A DNA stretch of 64,000 nucleotides, from positions 2,500,803 through 2,564,802 of the forward strand of contig KB445793.1 in the NCBI GenBank assembly GCA_000320605.2, given 5' to 3'. A program made the position numbers and the translations under genes. Origin of the DNA: Gelatoporia subvermispora B (Eukaryota; Basidiomycota; Agaricomycetes; Polyporales; Gelatoporiaceae). The notes beneath the pieces are model-generated. The model did no database searches and was not told the DNA's origin. It saw nothing but the letters and a program-made list of their open reading frames with translations. Position 1 is the stretch's first letter. Every line of letters begins with the position of its first letter. Below are positions 22,306 through 35,396 of the stretch, in pieces.

Positions 22306-24132
22306 TTACTCCTTGCTCTTTTTCTTTTCCTTCTTTTCTTTCTTCTCCTTTTTCTCCTTTTTCTCCTTCTTCTCCTTGACTGGGGCGTCCTCCTACACAG
22401 CGTGTTAGTGCCCAAGCAGCCATCTCATGAACCAAGGTGCATACCTCAGCAACCTTTTCTTTCTTTTCTTTCTTTTTCTCTTTCTTCAACGCCTTCTTCT
22501 CCTCCTTAGACAACTTCTGCTTCTTCGCAGGCGACTCCTCATCCACATCCATATCGTCAGTGCTCTTGCGCTTCTTCTTGTCCTTCTTGGGTGTGACCTC
22601 AAGCTTGGGCAGCGCCGACTCCTCCTCGTCACTCTCATCCTCATCGTCGAGCGCCAGCTGGTCCAGAACCTTGCGGATAGCATCCGCATTCTTTGATGGT
22701 GGCTCACCGGTCTCGAAGAAGTTCAGCCGCTCCTCAACCTGCTGCCGGAGGGCCTCACCGAACATCGGCGACGGCTTGTCTAAATAAATTGATCGGTAGG
22801 TTAATGGATGGATAAATTAGTGATGGAGGGCGTAAAGCGGCGTACCAGAGTAGCAGTCTATTCGCGAAGCTATTGAGCACTTGTTAGCGAGGAAGCGCGA
22901 GATGCGGCCCTTGTGCTTAGGTCCCGCGCGGCCGATGAAAGAAGAATGATAGATGAGGCCATACTGTGGGGAATAAAGTCAGAAGCTCTGCGCGGGAGAG
23001 ACAGGTGGAGTGGGTTCAAGGCACACCTTCGGGGTGTTGCCCTTCGTCTTCAGTGCACGGAATAGAGCCTTCTCCGCACCCAAGATCTGGACAGTGCTCG
23101 CGGGGTACTTGCTCAGGTTGGTCAAGCTGCCCGCGTGGCTGATGAGGCGTGCGCCGATGCGTTCGCCGAGAAGCGCAGTCAGGCTAGGCGCGACGACGTT
23201 CATCTTCTCGGCGAGGTAGGACATGAGGGACTTGCGGTAGTCCGCGATGGACACAACGCGGATCGCGAAAGCGTTGATGTTGAGCATATCGATCTCGGCC
23301 AGCGCCGACCCCATAGAGCCCCGCGCCGCATCGAGGATGTTCTGTGCCCGCGTCGTGTCGTCGTCCAGAAGCGCGGCGAGGTCGGGCAGCTTCTCCTCGG
23401 TCAGCGTCTCCTTCGCGCCGAGGAACTGAGCAACACGGGCGTATTGGTAGTTATCCGGGACGATCCTGATCAGTTCCGGGAAGTGGTAGCCGTACCACTC
23501 GCGGATCCGCATCGAGAATAGGTTGACGTCCTTGTCGAGTTGGTCGAGGAGCGCAATCGCCTGGATGATCATGTTGTCTACCCGGTTGACGTTGAACTTC
23601 AGCTTCGCCCGCGAATAGGAGTGTCCGAGACCCAGCTGGGCCTTGATGAGGTCGTCGGCTTGCATGCCCTTGAGGAGCTTCGATGCGTGTTGGCGGACGC
23701 CGCGGATGATGTCCTTGGACACATCCGAGCTGTCCACGTCGATTTGAGGGAGTGCGCTTTTGATGGAAGAGGCGAGGACAGGATCCCAGACAGCGAGCGT
23801 CACGGTGGACTTCTTCGAGGGCTTCGAGAGGTTCAGCTCGAGCAGGGACTTCAAGTGGTCGTTGAGGACACCTGATCCGTTCTCACTTTGTAAGTCCAAA
23901 AGCCAACATCACTAAACTATAACGTACCTTCCGACACATCATTGGCGTTCTCCAAGGCATGCGCGGCACTCTTGTACGGCGAGAAACTCAAGAGCGAGGC
24001 CATCTTGGAGAACTTGGCAAAATCATCGATAGAGTCCTGGACGGCCTTTGTGAGCGAGCCAACATTCTCCTGGAGCTTGACGTCGAAGATGGCGTAGCCG
24101 GAGGCCGACTCAAAAAGAGCGTGAGTCGCCAT
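22306..24132 (-). CDS. NOP56: nucleolar protein 56, box C/D snoRNP core component
   Basis: Five exons, 24132-23928, 23871-23027, 22963-22846, 22779-22445 and 22392-22306, give 529 residues. The N-terminal NOP5NT domain ([16 protein letters not shown]), the coiled coil and the Nop domain are complete. The invariant [39 protein letters not shown] and, across an intron, NTPKYGLIYHS are readable, then [20 protein letters not shown]. The C-terminus is a long KEK/KKEK lysine-glutamate tail split by the last intron. NOP56 pairs with NOP58, fibrillarin and Snu13 to guide rRNA 2'-O-methylation in the nucleolus. The fungal protein is about 500 residues, so length is normal. The acceptor before [15 protein letters not shown] was chosen because it restores the family alignment. 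Confidence 0.97.
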
Positions 24133-26571
24133 GAGTGCAGCTGTTCCGTTCCGTTTACAAACGAAACTTTTTGCAGAAATGGCTGCTACTCTATTACCAG
24201 GCCCATTCCCAGCCGTCGGAGTGTAAACTCGCTGGTGGCTGTCCCCCCGATGTAGTAGACCCGGGTTCACTTATTACTAAGCTATTAGTTGCTCATTTAG
24301 AAGTCCGAAAAAGTCTGCTTTTGTCTGAGTGAAGGGAAATTCAACTCCGCAACAGCATCGTTCCTGACTTCCTGATGCAGCTACCAAGGCTGTGCAGCCG
24401 CATTCTCCTTCTACCTATTCAGCCATCTTGTCCAGCGACGCGTTCCTTCATGATTCAGCTCTTGTAGGATGTCCTACACTGGGGATCTTATTTCTCTATC
24501 GCGTTCATTTGATGACAACGCGTCTCTACCACCCGGAACAACTAACAATGTGCCAAGGTCTGAAGCAAATCTTAGCACCACCAAAAGTAACCAACATCTT
24601 ACGCTGCGTCTGTTTCTCGTCGTGGATTGCGTGCCTCTACGAGCTTGAACAATTCTTTCTGTTCTGGTACCCAACATCTCTCAGGTTCACGCTATCAGGT
24701 CCGCTGCCTGAAGGTAGCACGGGCAAGCGACTGCAGACCCCAGCTCTCATAGGCCTTAGCTCTCCTGCTCCGGCTGCGTCCCTTCTGTTACAGCTCCTTG
24801 CAACCAAGTTGAATAGTGGGCTTGTAGTTTATAGACACGGTTATCGCACTGCTTTGCCTCCCAGACGTCATTGTTCTGCATATTCATTCCTTGAGATTAT
24901 TCACGTCGTATTAAACGCATCTCCTGAACCCAAACAACTGCTCACCTAATTACCATGATTTCCCATTCAGGGCGGCGGGCTAGAACCTTGGCAGACATTC
25001 CATCTTTTGAGGGTCTCGTAATTTCATGTGTATTTGGGTTCTGTCAAATACCGCTGTCACAACTGTGAGCATCGCAACACGTTCCTCGCGACGCGCATTG
25101 GCTGTGCGCATGAGATACTAATACCTCCATCTTGCGTCAAATCTCAGCACTTAGCTTGCACCCCGCGCGGTCTCCCATCTCCGTCGAGCACATATACTAT
25201 TCTGAAGAACGCTCTCGAACCAGTGGCAAGCAGGCGATTTGCATTCTCTGGACCTATCCTAGGATCAGTAACGTCACTGTGTACTCCACGGTCTGAGACT
25301 GTCAAAGTCTTTGGCCGACCTCGGTGAAGGAAGTAAGGCCAACTCAGCCCTACCGGCTACTTTTGGCCTCAGGGCGGATCATTGAACCACGTCCCCAATG
25401 TCTCGCGTTTATCCGCGAACAATCGGATCCTACGCCCACAGGCGTTCACGGATACTACGTACGTCTACATCACCTTCTGCAAACTTCGCCGTTTCCTACT
25501 CTCCGCTGTTGATTTTGTCTAGAAACGCGTTGCCCGCTGACGAGCATGTGGTATGCGGGCCGATCAAGTCGCAATTATCAGCATCAACACGGAGCAAAAG
25601 GCGAATCCATCGGCAATTGATTCTTATCGGCCTCCCGACTCGCACGCCCTACCTAGGTGTCGTCCTCAAATATTCCAGAAGAGCTTTAGGCGCCCGTGTT
25701 ACCGCAGCCCGCTGGTCTGCTGTCTCCAGTACAGTCTTCCTTGCCGATGGCTGTGAATAATCTGTCAATCATCTGCTCGGACCTTCTCGCCGACGCCTTG
25801 CACACGCTACGAGAATGCACACAACAGGGCGGAGCAAGCAAGAATCCGGCAGTCTCTTCCTGCGTAATCATCAGACGGGGTTACTGGCCTTCCTCATTGC
25901 TCACCCTCCTTACTGGGGGAGCAAATTAACATTGCTCGTGTGATTTCGTGAGGCCTTCACGGCGATCTGGCCTTACTTGATTGACTTGATCTGCAGCAGT
26001 GGCATCCAAGGCTCTTGCATTTAGAGGGGTTAGGGTGCGTACTCGCCTTCCATCCTCTATCCCAGCCCCCCTCTCTACCTCACGACATCTGCTCCACACT
26101 TTCTATCCTACTGTGTCCCGCCCAGGGTGCAGTCGAAGCAGTGCCGGCCGATCCGGACCCATAGAAGTAAATACACAACAAATACAGCCAAGGAACACGT
26201 GACCATCTCCGAGACGCGGGCCGGAACGCGCGAATATCTGCAGACGGCTGCCTCGTGTTGTAGGCGAGGACAGGTCGACGGACCTGCTGCGTCGCGTTTC
26301 TCTCCAGGCCTCTCACTCGCCTGCCAGCGCTACTGCGAGGGCCTCTCGGTCCATATCTGCTCGGGGAGCTCGACTGCGAGGCCCTTGTCCTCTGGATCTG
26401 TTGACAGAGCACAGGTACATTAACGACCCCGCCACGACCAAGTACGTCTTGACGCCCAGATACATATCTGTCTCATCGGGGCTGACACCCCGCTCAGCAC
26501 CTTATAATCTCGTATTTACTCGCGACGCCTCTCTTTCGTTTTACCCCTTTCCACACCCCGCCCGATAAGCT
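24133..26571. other. divergent intergenic region, no gene supported
   Basis: Lies between the NOP56 and DUF6699 gene starts. A frame of 185 codons at 24392-24949 has no recognisable motif and no splice context. No tRNA-like B box was found. The last 100 bp before 26572 are pyrimidine-rich with TTATAAT near 26501, a plausible core promoter. Confidence 0.35.
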
Positions 26572-27590
26572 ATGCTCAAGAGCCTCACCAAACGATCGTC
26601 GACCCCGCTACCTTCCGCGCCGCGGCTGCCCAGTAGGCCTTTGCCCAGTGTGGAGGTGATAGTCTCGGAGGTCGTGCCCGTCCCGCCACGTTACGTGGAC
26701 ACCTTTTCGCCACCTACCTCTCCGCTGGAGTCGCGGCCAAGATCGTCTACTCCGCAGTCTTCGGCCATGAAGGGTAGTCGCCGAGCCCCGTACACATCTG
26801 AGGATCCGATCGTACGTTGCTCTAGTACTGCGCCCACCCATGCCAAGCAGCGTGAGAGGAAGTCCTCGCTTTCGAAGCCCCCTACTGCCTCGAGTTCAAC
26901 GACCCAGCCGGTGGCGGCGCCGACACCTCGCCTCCCTGCGAAGCCATTGAAGGGGATTTTGAAGTCAGGTGTGTACCCTTCGAATTGCCACTCGCTTATC
27001 TTCTGCGACGTCTACGGAGCGCTGGCTAATATTGGTCACGTGCCTCAGTTCCCGCACCCATGCCCATCCGCTTGCACTGGCAGTTACTGCCATATGATGC
27101 AGCAATCTGCAAGAAGAAGCTGTACTTTGATGTTGCAAGAAATATCGACTACATCTGCTTCGAGGATCCCCGTGTGGCCTTGAGCAAGGGAGACATCGAG
27201 AAGCCGATATCGAACGTTCCGGTGAACGAGATGGTGATTCGCAATCCCCTGCTTCCTCACTGGGAAATCACGATCACTCGTCGTGGTGGCATGGGCATCA
27301 ATTGTCAAGATGTCTATAGCGCGATACACGCAATATACCAGCCGGTACTTACAGAAGGCGAACGCAACTTTTACATCCGCTCACCTGAGCAGCGCAAGCG
27401 CTGTGAAGCTGCCTTCATACAGCGCTGCGCTAAGTCTACCAATCGCTTAGAAGAGCGCGTGGCTGGGATGCGCAGAGTGGACCTCTTGGAGGGGAGGACA
27501 ATTTTCATGGGGCTGATGCGACCAGACGAGGAGGAGAAGCCAGACCGCTACTGGTGCCTGCAGCTTGGCCGACCCCCTACAAGCAAATGA
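26572..27590 (+). CDS. DUF6699 domain protein
   Basis: Exons 26572-26968 and 27049-27590 join in phase and encode 312 residues. The first ~130 residues are a disordered Ser/Pro-rich region. The second exon holds the domain: IRLHWQLLPYDAAICKKKLY, FDVARNIDYICFEDP, the block NPLLPHWEITITRRGGMGIN, then CQDVYSAIHAIYQPVL. A WxITI...G...C.DVY.AI layout is typical of DUF6699, a family expanded in Agaricomycetes with no known function. The adjacent RING gene is convergent but nearly 4 kb away. The family call rests on pattern memory; the two-exon structure is clear. Confidence 0.75.
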
Positions 27591-30500
27591 AACGCCCTGA
27601 ATACTCTCCCTATCACCTTCTGTTTCGACGCCCGTTATACCAGCCTGTCCGGGTGACAATCTCGCATATGTGCAACGATGACATTCCGCTGGTACTGCTG
27701 GTCAACACTCATCGCTCGCAACCTCACTGCATCGTGCTGGTCTCCGGTGTCTGCCGCTTCCTTCATTTCCGGCCTGGTCGCTCATTCTTTACACGCGCTC
27801 AACATCCTGTTTATGTCTGTCATTCCTTATGCATGCCCACCCCACTTCACATACCACGCATCCACACTCGTGCATCCCCCGTCACACCCATCCATGTACT
27901 TCATATCATCGGCCCGTAGCGATAGCTCACCACTCCGCTTCTTGGCACGGACCTCTGCACTGCTATACCCGTATACGCTCTTTCGAGCATACCACTTACT
28001 GCGCAGGTAGTGAGAGAGATGTACTTGTACTTGACGTACCTCTGTATCCAACGCAGTCGTGTAACCGTGTATGCCTTTTTCAGCGGTCTCCGACTCCGGT
28101 CGGACGCGAGATACATTTCTCGCAGTGAACTTCCGCGTCTGAGGCCAGCTGCTCCGAGCCAAATGTGCTTCGCCTTGCAACAGAGGAGGTAAGAAGCGCA
28201 GTGGTGTTCGAATTGTGTGGAACACATGAGGTTGGCATACAGTCTGCACGTTTCCAGCAGGCGCCTCTAACTTGATGCAGCTGCTGCGCTAACGTCGTAT
28301 CAGGTGTCTGCAGGATCAGCGGATGTGCTATTTGATTCAGCTGTCCAATGCTCCCTCCCAAGCGCCTGCGGACTGGCAAGATCCGCCAACCCAGCGTCGA
28401 TCTGTAGTGTCGGTTAAGGTGCAATCGGCTTGCCCAAAAACGCAATAGCTCGAAAAGCCTCTACTGGTGGCGATGCCTCTAGTCCACCAGAGCCGTACAC
28501 AGCTAATTGTGCGCGCTCAAGAACTTTAGTTGTGGACAGACTCGTGGACCGCGTGCCACGCCACCTTGATACGTGGACCTCGCAAGACAGGTATTTGTTT
28601 TATGTGGTCGGATCATCAATACTAGAACGCAGAGGCTGCAAGCAAGGAAAAGCGCGGTATCGAAGGGGGAACGCGTGGGTTTGCATTACGCCTGAAGGCG
28701 ATTGTCACTTATGTCCCGGCACGTCCATGAGATCGACGGGTCTTAGAAAGTGCGGAAAAGCTCCGGCGAAGCATGATACCGAGCGCAGATTCCGACGCTA
28801 AGTTTTGGCGAAGGGGGGGATGTGTGAACTCGAGCACTTGGGGGGGCCTTTCGAACAACAGAACGGGCAAGAGGATGCTGTGAACCTCGACAACTGTCAT
28901 GGGCGCCTGAATTATGGTCAGCTGCTGCACGGACCCGCTACCTCCTGCCGCTTTTACACGAGGCACTTACCGCGAAAGCCATGCCGATACACCAGCGTCC
29001 ACCCGCACAGCGCGGACGGGTATTAGCGCACAAGGGCCCATGTTGCCCGAGCCGGGGACCACATTTGACGTCTCCACAGCGTAGGTTTCGATTGTTCTCC
29101 ACGTTCTAGAAATTCGAGGAGGCGGCATCTTGCCGACGCGGGAGAGACAGGAATAGAACTGACAAGCATTCGGGACATGATACCAGGACACGACTGGGAA
29201 TTATTCGTCGCGATCAGTGAAGCGGGATCCTTTAGAGAGCCACAGCCAAGACAGAGACACTGAATGTCTTTTCCACGCTGTTCCGGTTCCCCGCACACCA
29301 AAGAGTGACATATGATAGTGGCGAAATGCCGAGGACAAGATACTAGCTGCATTTGGTCGATCTGAGCAGATGAAGTGGAACAGCGCTCAGTATAGAAGAA
29401 TTTCGTACAAACGCTGAAACAGCATGATTCAGTATTATACGAGCACAAAAACGTGCTGATGGACGACTCAGCCCATGTAGGTATACGACCAACCGGGACT
29501 ATCCCTTCCCAACAGGATCCTTCGAGCAACGGGAGAAGCCAAGGCAACGGTCGGGTCCCTTGTCTCGGCTTGACAAGTCGATGATCTGTCATCGCAGTCT
29601 ATCCATAGGTCGAAGCAAAGGGTATTTTCTAAAATCCAGGTTTACATACTGTTGATAGTCACAATCCAGTCTTTCACGATAAAAGCCGCCCAAGAGCCAG
29701 AGGACAATCTGACGACGCTGAGAGACAATGTTCAGATTGCTGTGAAGTCTGCATCTTCTCCTTCACTATAGAGATGTTTCGACATTGTCAGCAGAATATC
29801 CGTAGAACATATTTCATTGAACTTGGACCTTGGTGTATTTGCTCATGTATTCTAACGTTTATAGATCGTCCGATGGGTTTTGCGAAAGCAGATAGACATG
29901 CCGGACTCTGGAGCGCGGGATCTATATTGAATGCTAGTGCCTGAATGAAGTCTTACGGGATAGTGACCGAGACCTGGGTCGATTCGAAAAGGGCACAAAA
30001 ACTCGATATCTCCCTAGCGCACAGGAAGATCAACGAGAAATGACGCTGGTCATTGGGGCACATGTTGAGCATCTCCACATCTCAAGTGGGATGATGGTGG
30101 CGTCTACACAGCGGACCGCCCGGACAGATTTCGTCAACCAGATGACAATGGCATATTGAGGTGAGACCGTTCGCACCGAGCAGCACCGACAGACCGATAG
30201 TGGCCCCGCCACGCGACCTGCGATCAGCAGTTACTATGCAATGTCTCCATACTGAGATGCAATGTCGGACTTACTTAGCTTTTCAAATTGCCCGCGCTGA
30301 GTAAACCTAGTGAACAATGCCCGAAATTATTTGTTACTCATCAACAGCCCTTCCGGACTGAATCATTCCGAACACTGTGATCCGCGGGTTTTCTTGCCGT
30401 CTGGGCAATTTTAGTTCTCATGAAAGCCCATGGAACCCGCTCGCGCCCGCTGACGAGGGCGCCGACGGAAGAGACCTGCATGATCAGAAACCTTGAACGA

Positions 30501-31466
30501 ATGAATTGCTTTTCTCAGTGGCTACACCAACTGGCAGCGCCACCTGGCAGCACTCAACTGAATGGTTGCTCAGCGGTTTGCTTGGCTCTATTAGAGTAGG
30601 ACAACAATCACTCACCCTGACGCCGTTGAGTGAATACTGAGAAATTTGGTCGGGTCGAGACAAGGTCTGAATGATCGCGTTCGAACCACATCGCGACAGC
30701 AGTAAACGCCCTGTCAGTTGCTTCCGCCGGCTGTTCTACGAGGAACAGATCGGGCTTTGGCTTGGAATGGTTGCGTCTGCAACAGGGTCAAATTTCACCT
30801 CCCTTTGAGTTCTGTCAGAGCCATACTAGGTCCTTGCAGGAGACGAACTGGGGAAGATCAAGGTCAAAGAACAAGCGCTATTTTCTGCAGCACATAGATT
30901 CGGCTCTGCGGATTTCCCATACGGTCCATCGGAACGAGCCACACATGTCATCCGGCTCACATCTCGGGAGATCAGCATTGCACCCATGGGTAGCTACCGA
31001 AGAGAACGAAACAACCCCGGGTTCTGTGTTCAACTCAGCGCCACTGCTTCTGATGCTCTTATGGCAGCACAGGGACGAGGACCTTTGCCGGGGATGGACG
31101 TACTGCAGACGTTTGCCATGTCTAGCATTGATAGTCTGTTAAATTTGAGAAGCACAGGATGTCATTCAGAACGAGCGTCACCGCTGGAGGTTTCGAGGGG
31201 TGGTGATATCGAGAGTCGACACAACAACCGCTGAGGACTCAGTACACAATATGTTTAGCTACTCTACAGTACCATGTATAGCGTCTGCTAATGTACACGA
31301 ATACGAACTGCGACAGATCCGGTATGATACATAGCAATGGGCAAGAGAGCACTCAAGATGGTCTATATCATCGAAGCCAAGGTAATCTTCCGCCTGCAGT
31401 GACGTTGAGGCAAGACATCGAGCGTGGATGTCACCCACGTCATGCCTGAGCCGAGTCCAAGTACGG
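27591..31466. other. convergent intergenic region, no gene supported
   Basis: Several open frames of 100-190 codons occur (for example minus 27827-28249 and minus 29023-29592), but none shows a family motif or a chain of in-phase splice sites. The minus frame ending near 27830 has fair codon balance (GELSLRADDMKYMDG) and could be an orphan exon. No RNA gene or transposon signature was recognised. Confidence 0.3.
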
Positions 31467-34005
31467 TTATGCAAGCGCACACGCGCCCTCCTCCCAATCC
31501 TCGCGGGAGATGGAACCGACGGCCCTGCAGACAGGACACGACACCTCCACCTCCTCGTCCCTGTCGTCCTTCTTATCCTCCTGGCCCCATCCCGCCACGC
31601 GTTCGGCGCTCACGAGGCACGACGGGTGGAACGTGTGCTCGCACACACGGTCGCCCTCGCCATGATCCTTCAGCGGGCGGATGGAGATCTGACGTAGCGA
31701 CGACACGTCGACGACAGGGACAGGGTCCTCGTCGGACGGACCGAGTCCGCAGCTGACGTCCGAACAGCGCAGGCCTATCTCGCGTTCCCGCCGCTCGATA
31801 CGCTGCCGCAACGTCGGACCAGGGGCAGCCGGGAGCGACCACCGCCGCTTGTCACGGCGCGAGCTGGGCTGCGACGGAGTCGCGGCGCCACCATTGGCGG
31901 ACCGCGCATTTGGTGGTGCCGTCATCGGGCGCGATGGTGGCGGCACACCCGCTTCCGATTGAGCGCCAGGAGCTGCAGTTCGGCCCTGGGGCTGGGGCTG
32001 AGGGCTAAATAACCGTTCGAACAAGTTGCGAGTCGCCTGATCATCTAGAGGTATGAACTGAGGTCCGCGCCTTGCAGCCATCCGCGGCTGCTGAGCTCGG
32101 CCTTCAGCCTGTGGTTGAACTTGCGGCTGGGGTTCAGCCTGAGTCGGCATCTGGCCCGGCGGAGGGCCGGCTGGGAAGATCATACTCAAGTCGAAGGTGA
32201 TGAAAGGACCCGGTGGGGGCCTGCGCGCGCGATTCTGGCTCTGCTCCGTTCCAGGGGCTGCATTAGGTGTTCCAGATGCTGCGTTAGGTGTCCCAGGAGC
32301 TGCGTTAGGTACAGCGGCAGGCGTGGGTACAGGCTCTGGAGATTGGGTTTGCGTATGAGCAGGCTGGGATCCAGCGGGAACAGGACCAGGCGCAGCGCGT
32401 CCAGACTGGCGGGGTCTTGGCACGTAGGTCAACGAATCGGGATCGATGTCAAAGCGGCACGATGGGCATGTTGTACGATGCGGCTTTGAGAACCAGGGGA
32501 GAAGACAAGATGCGTGGAAAACGTGCGAGCAGGGTAGCACGACAATCCGCGTGTCCAGTACGGCGTTCGGCTCCGATGACGGACCTGCACCTTCGCTCTG
32601 AGTGGATGCCGCCGATGGAGATCTGTCGAGGTCCGTCCACGCCTCTCTAGACTCAGTCGCGGCAGTCGCGGCCAGTTCTGCCGTCTGGTGATCCGCATAA
32701 TCTGGAGATGCATCGTCTCTGCCTGGGGAATCCAGCAGGCTCTCCCAGCAGATGACGCAGACAGGAGACTCGCCCTCTCCAGATCCCGACCCGCCTACCC
32801 TTTCCATCCTCTTGACGAGGCCCGTCGGAACGACCTCTAAGCCGCTCATAAGGCGCTTGGCACGCTGAGGATCATCCTGCTCTTCCTCCTGTGGGAACCC
32901 ATGGAAGCCGAACGGGAACATTGTTGGGATACCCTCCCCACCGAGAAGTCCCTGAAGGAGTTGCGCAAAATCGGGTAGTCCCTGCGGCATACCTTGCGCT
33001 TGCGTGTCACCAGCCGCATTCTGTTCAGCACTGCCACCCTGTCCTGCAAGATTGGCGGCAGCTGCGGGGACAATGGGTACATGGAATGTGAAGTTGAAGT
33101 GGGGTGTCCCCGGCATGTGATGCGGATGTGGATGCGGATGCGGATGTAAGTGGACATGTGGCTGATAGCCTTGGCCTTGCGGCTGCGCCTGGGGTTGACC
33201 ATCAGAATGCGCAGCGTCAGACGCGTCATTTGTAGAGGCTGGAGTACCCGTAACTTGAGGGAAGAAATCGAAAGTGTACACCAGCCTATCGAACAAGGGC
33301 GGTGGCCCATTCGGAGCGACACCCTGTGCACCACTTGCTTGTTGATTAGGTAGGTGAGGCTCAGCCTGCGGACGATCGTTAGGCAGATCATATTGGTGCT
33401 CTGCAACCTCATCGTGTAGGAGAGGAGGGTGCATGCGCTGACGATTAGTCTCACGAGTCTCATCCTCGTCCCCGTCATCCTCAACCCGAACCCTGCGAGG
33501 ATTACGCGAGGCGAAGGACGCAGACGACGATTCGGAAACGTGATCAGCATCCAACATCTCGATGTCTGGGAAGTGCACGTTGTTTGATGAGCCAGATACG
33601 GATACGAGAGGATCGCTCTCATAATCCAGACTCTGCTCACGAGGGTGGGCTGAGGGTCCCGGCACGGGTGCGGGGAAGTTAGGCTCGAGAGTCTGACGGT
33701 ATGATGTATCAGACTCCAGAAAAGTGCTGTAAAGTAGATATACTTACCGGCGCAGGAGCTGGCGTCACAGATTGGTGTCTCAACTGGTCCGGAGACGACC
33801 TGTGAGACAAGGGTTCAAGAGGTGGCATACCTGCGACCTCAGGATCGTCCTCAGGTGGCGGATGCGGATGCTGAGAGGTATGCTGATGCATGAAAGCATT
33901 CATGAGCTCATTGAGGGTTCGGCCAATCTGAGGGTGTGCGTCGAAGAGACGGTGTATGAAGTTAGGGTGGTGGTCGTGTCCGTTATTGTGTCCGTTGTTG
34001 TCCAT
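31467..34005 (-). CDS. RING-H2 finger protein with a second degenerate RING-type cluster
   Basis: Exons 34005-33748 and 33692-31467 encode 827 residues. The N-terminal half is disordered, rich in Gln, Pro and His, with an HPHPHPHPHH run. A RING-H2 spans residues ~398-498: CVIC, then about 70 inserted residues, then LPCSHVFHASCLLPWF and CPSC. Near the C-terminus (~727-806) a second cluster reads CSDVSC, then CEHTFHPSCLVSAE and CPVCR, also with inserts. RING-H2 proteins are mostly E3 ubiquitin ligases, and the first cluster keeps the expected Cys/His ligands. The middle is Pro/Gln-rich (PGTPNAA repeats). No transmembrane segment was seen. Substrate and location are unknown. Confidence 0.8.
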
Positions 34006-35396
34006 AACGAAGAGAACGTTATAACCAACGAGAGTAATGGAAAACCAAGTAGAGATGGAGGTGGTAAGTGGACAAGAGTGATGGAGGCTGTAACTGCAGG
34101 CTCGACGCGGTTATACGCTTAGTTAATCGTCCAGCGTCATCCAGCAGCACCGAGAACATTCCGGCCCCGCATCCCAATATGGAAAGTCTCCCAAGAACAT
34201 ATAAGCCTTTGTCAGCTGGCTACCGCTAAGCTCATCGCGAGAGGCTGTCTTGCTAATCAAGTATTCACCAGTGCATTTATCCCACAGTATTCTCGTAGAC
34301 TATGGTGCCACATACATACAGCGAATGCAGAGAATAAATTTCGTGAGCTCTTAGACAGACTGGCTTTTAAACGCTCTGTTAATAGAACGTGTTCGCAATT
34401 CATCCGTCAAGAACACTGTAGAAGTTAGGGCTCAAGTGTACCACATCTTGCACACTTGGTACATCTGACGCGCTTCACGTTCTCGGAACGCTCCTCGGCA
34501 GAATGTGTCGGCCGATTATTACTCCCGCTACCCCGACGTTATGCTCTACTGAGCCGTCGAGACGTGCAACAGTTACCATATAAACTTCGCAACATTCCTG
34601 CAGCCCAGTGGCATTGCCAGGGGTGACAGGCACACCGACTTCAATGTAGGCCTACCAGGACACCGAGGTTCCGATCTTCAGGAATCGTCGAGAGGTTTCA
34701 TTTTTACCATGTTCCTTTGTCTCGCGTCTCACATCTCCGCTGGATAGAACCACCGGTAGCATTTGTACTCGAGGCCGACCTTCCTATCTGTCGATCCTCT
34801 GCTGATGCTTGCTACGGTCTTATCGTGAAACGAATTTGAATGGAGGATACGCCAATTTCTTCTTCGGCTTTTTCGACGTAAGGCAGTGAATCGTTATACT
34901 TCGTCGTCTTCATGGCAATATTCGAATAAGCAGATTAACGTCTATCTTTCCCCAGAGGGGCATCACTGCGGCTATCTCCCGAGTTTCTGCATCGCTGGAC
35001 AAGTCCGGGGCCGTCAATCTCTTGCGGTAAGTCCTGACAACCACCGTGGCTACGTCTAGTCATCCGCTGTACCCGCGCAGAACAGGGGCACGCTAGGACC
35101 CTAAAAAATACCTCTCCGCCTCGATCTTCTCCCACCACACCCATCGCATCGCACATCGACTGGCGGCTGGAACTGAATTGTCCGTTACCAAGACCCGGCC
35201 TCTCGATCGCTATGTTGGTCAACTTCCCTTCTCTGCGTTGACGAACCTCACTCCGTTGTACTCCGTGGCCCAAGATGATGGCGATTGTTGCTGTGTTCTC
35301 TATATTGTGCATTATTGCGAACACGTCTTTACGAACCCACCCTCGACGGACGCAACTGAAGTGGACTATTGTGTCGACGGCGATGTCTCTGCACCA
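34006..35396. other. intergenic, no gene supported
   Basis: Upstream region of the RING gene. No coherent coding frame or repeat was found apart from weak frames after 35170 that lead into the decayed coding sequence described separately. Confidence 0.35.

Noticed and set aside
22300..22500. Simple GAA/CTT repeat as a separate repeat element
   Set aside because: It is the lysine-glutamate tail of NOP56 read at DNA level.
29023..29592. Cys-rich 189-codon minus-strand frame
   Set aside because: Cysteines show no spacing pattern, there is no signal peptide, and no splice-supported partner exon was found.
32846..33640. 264-codon minus-strand frame inside the RING gene
   Set aside because: It is a shadow in another frame of the clearly coding RING exon.
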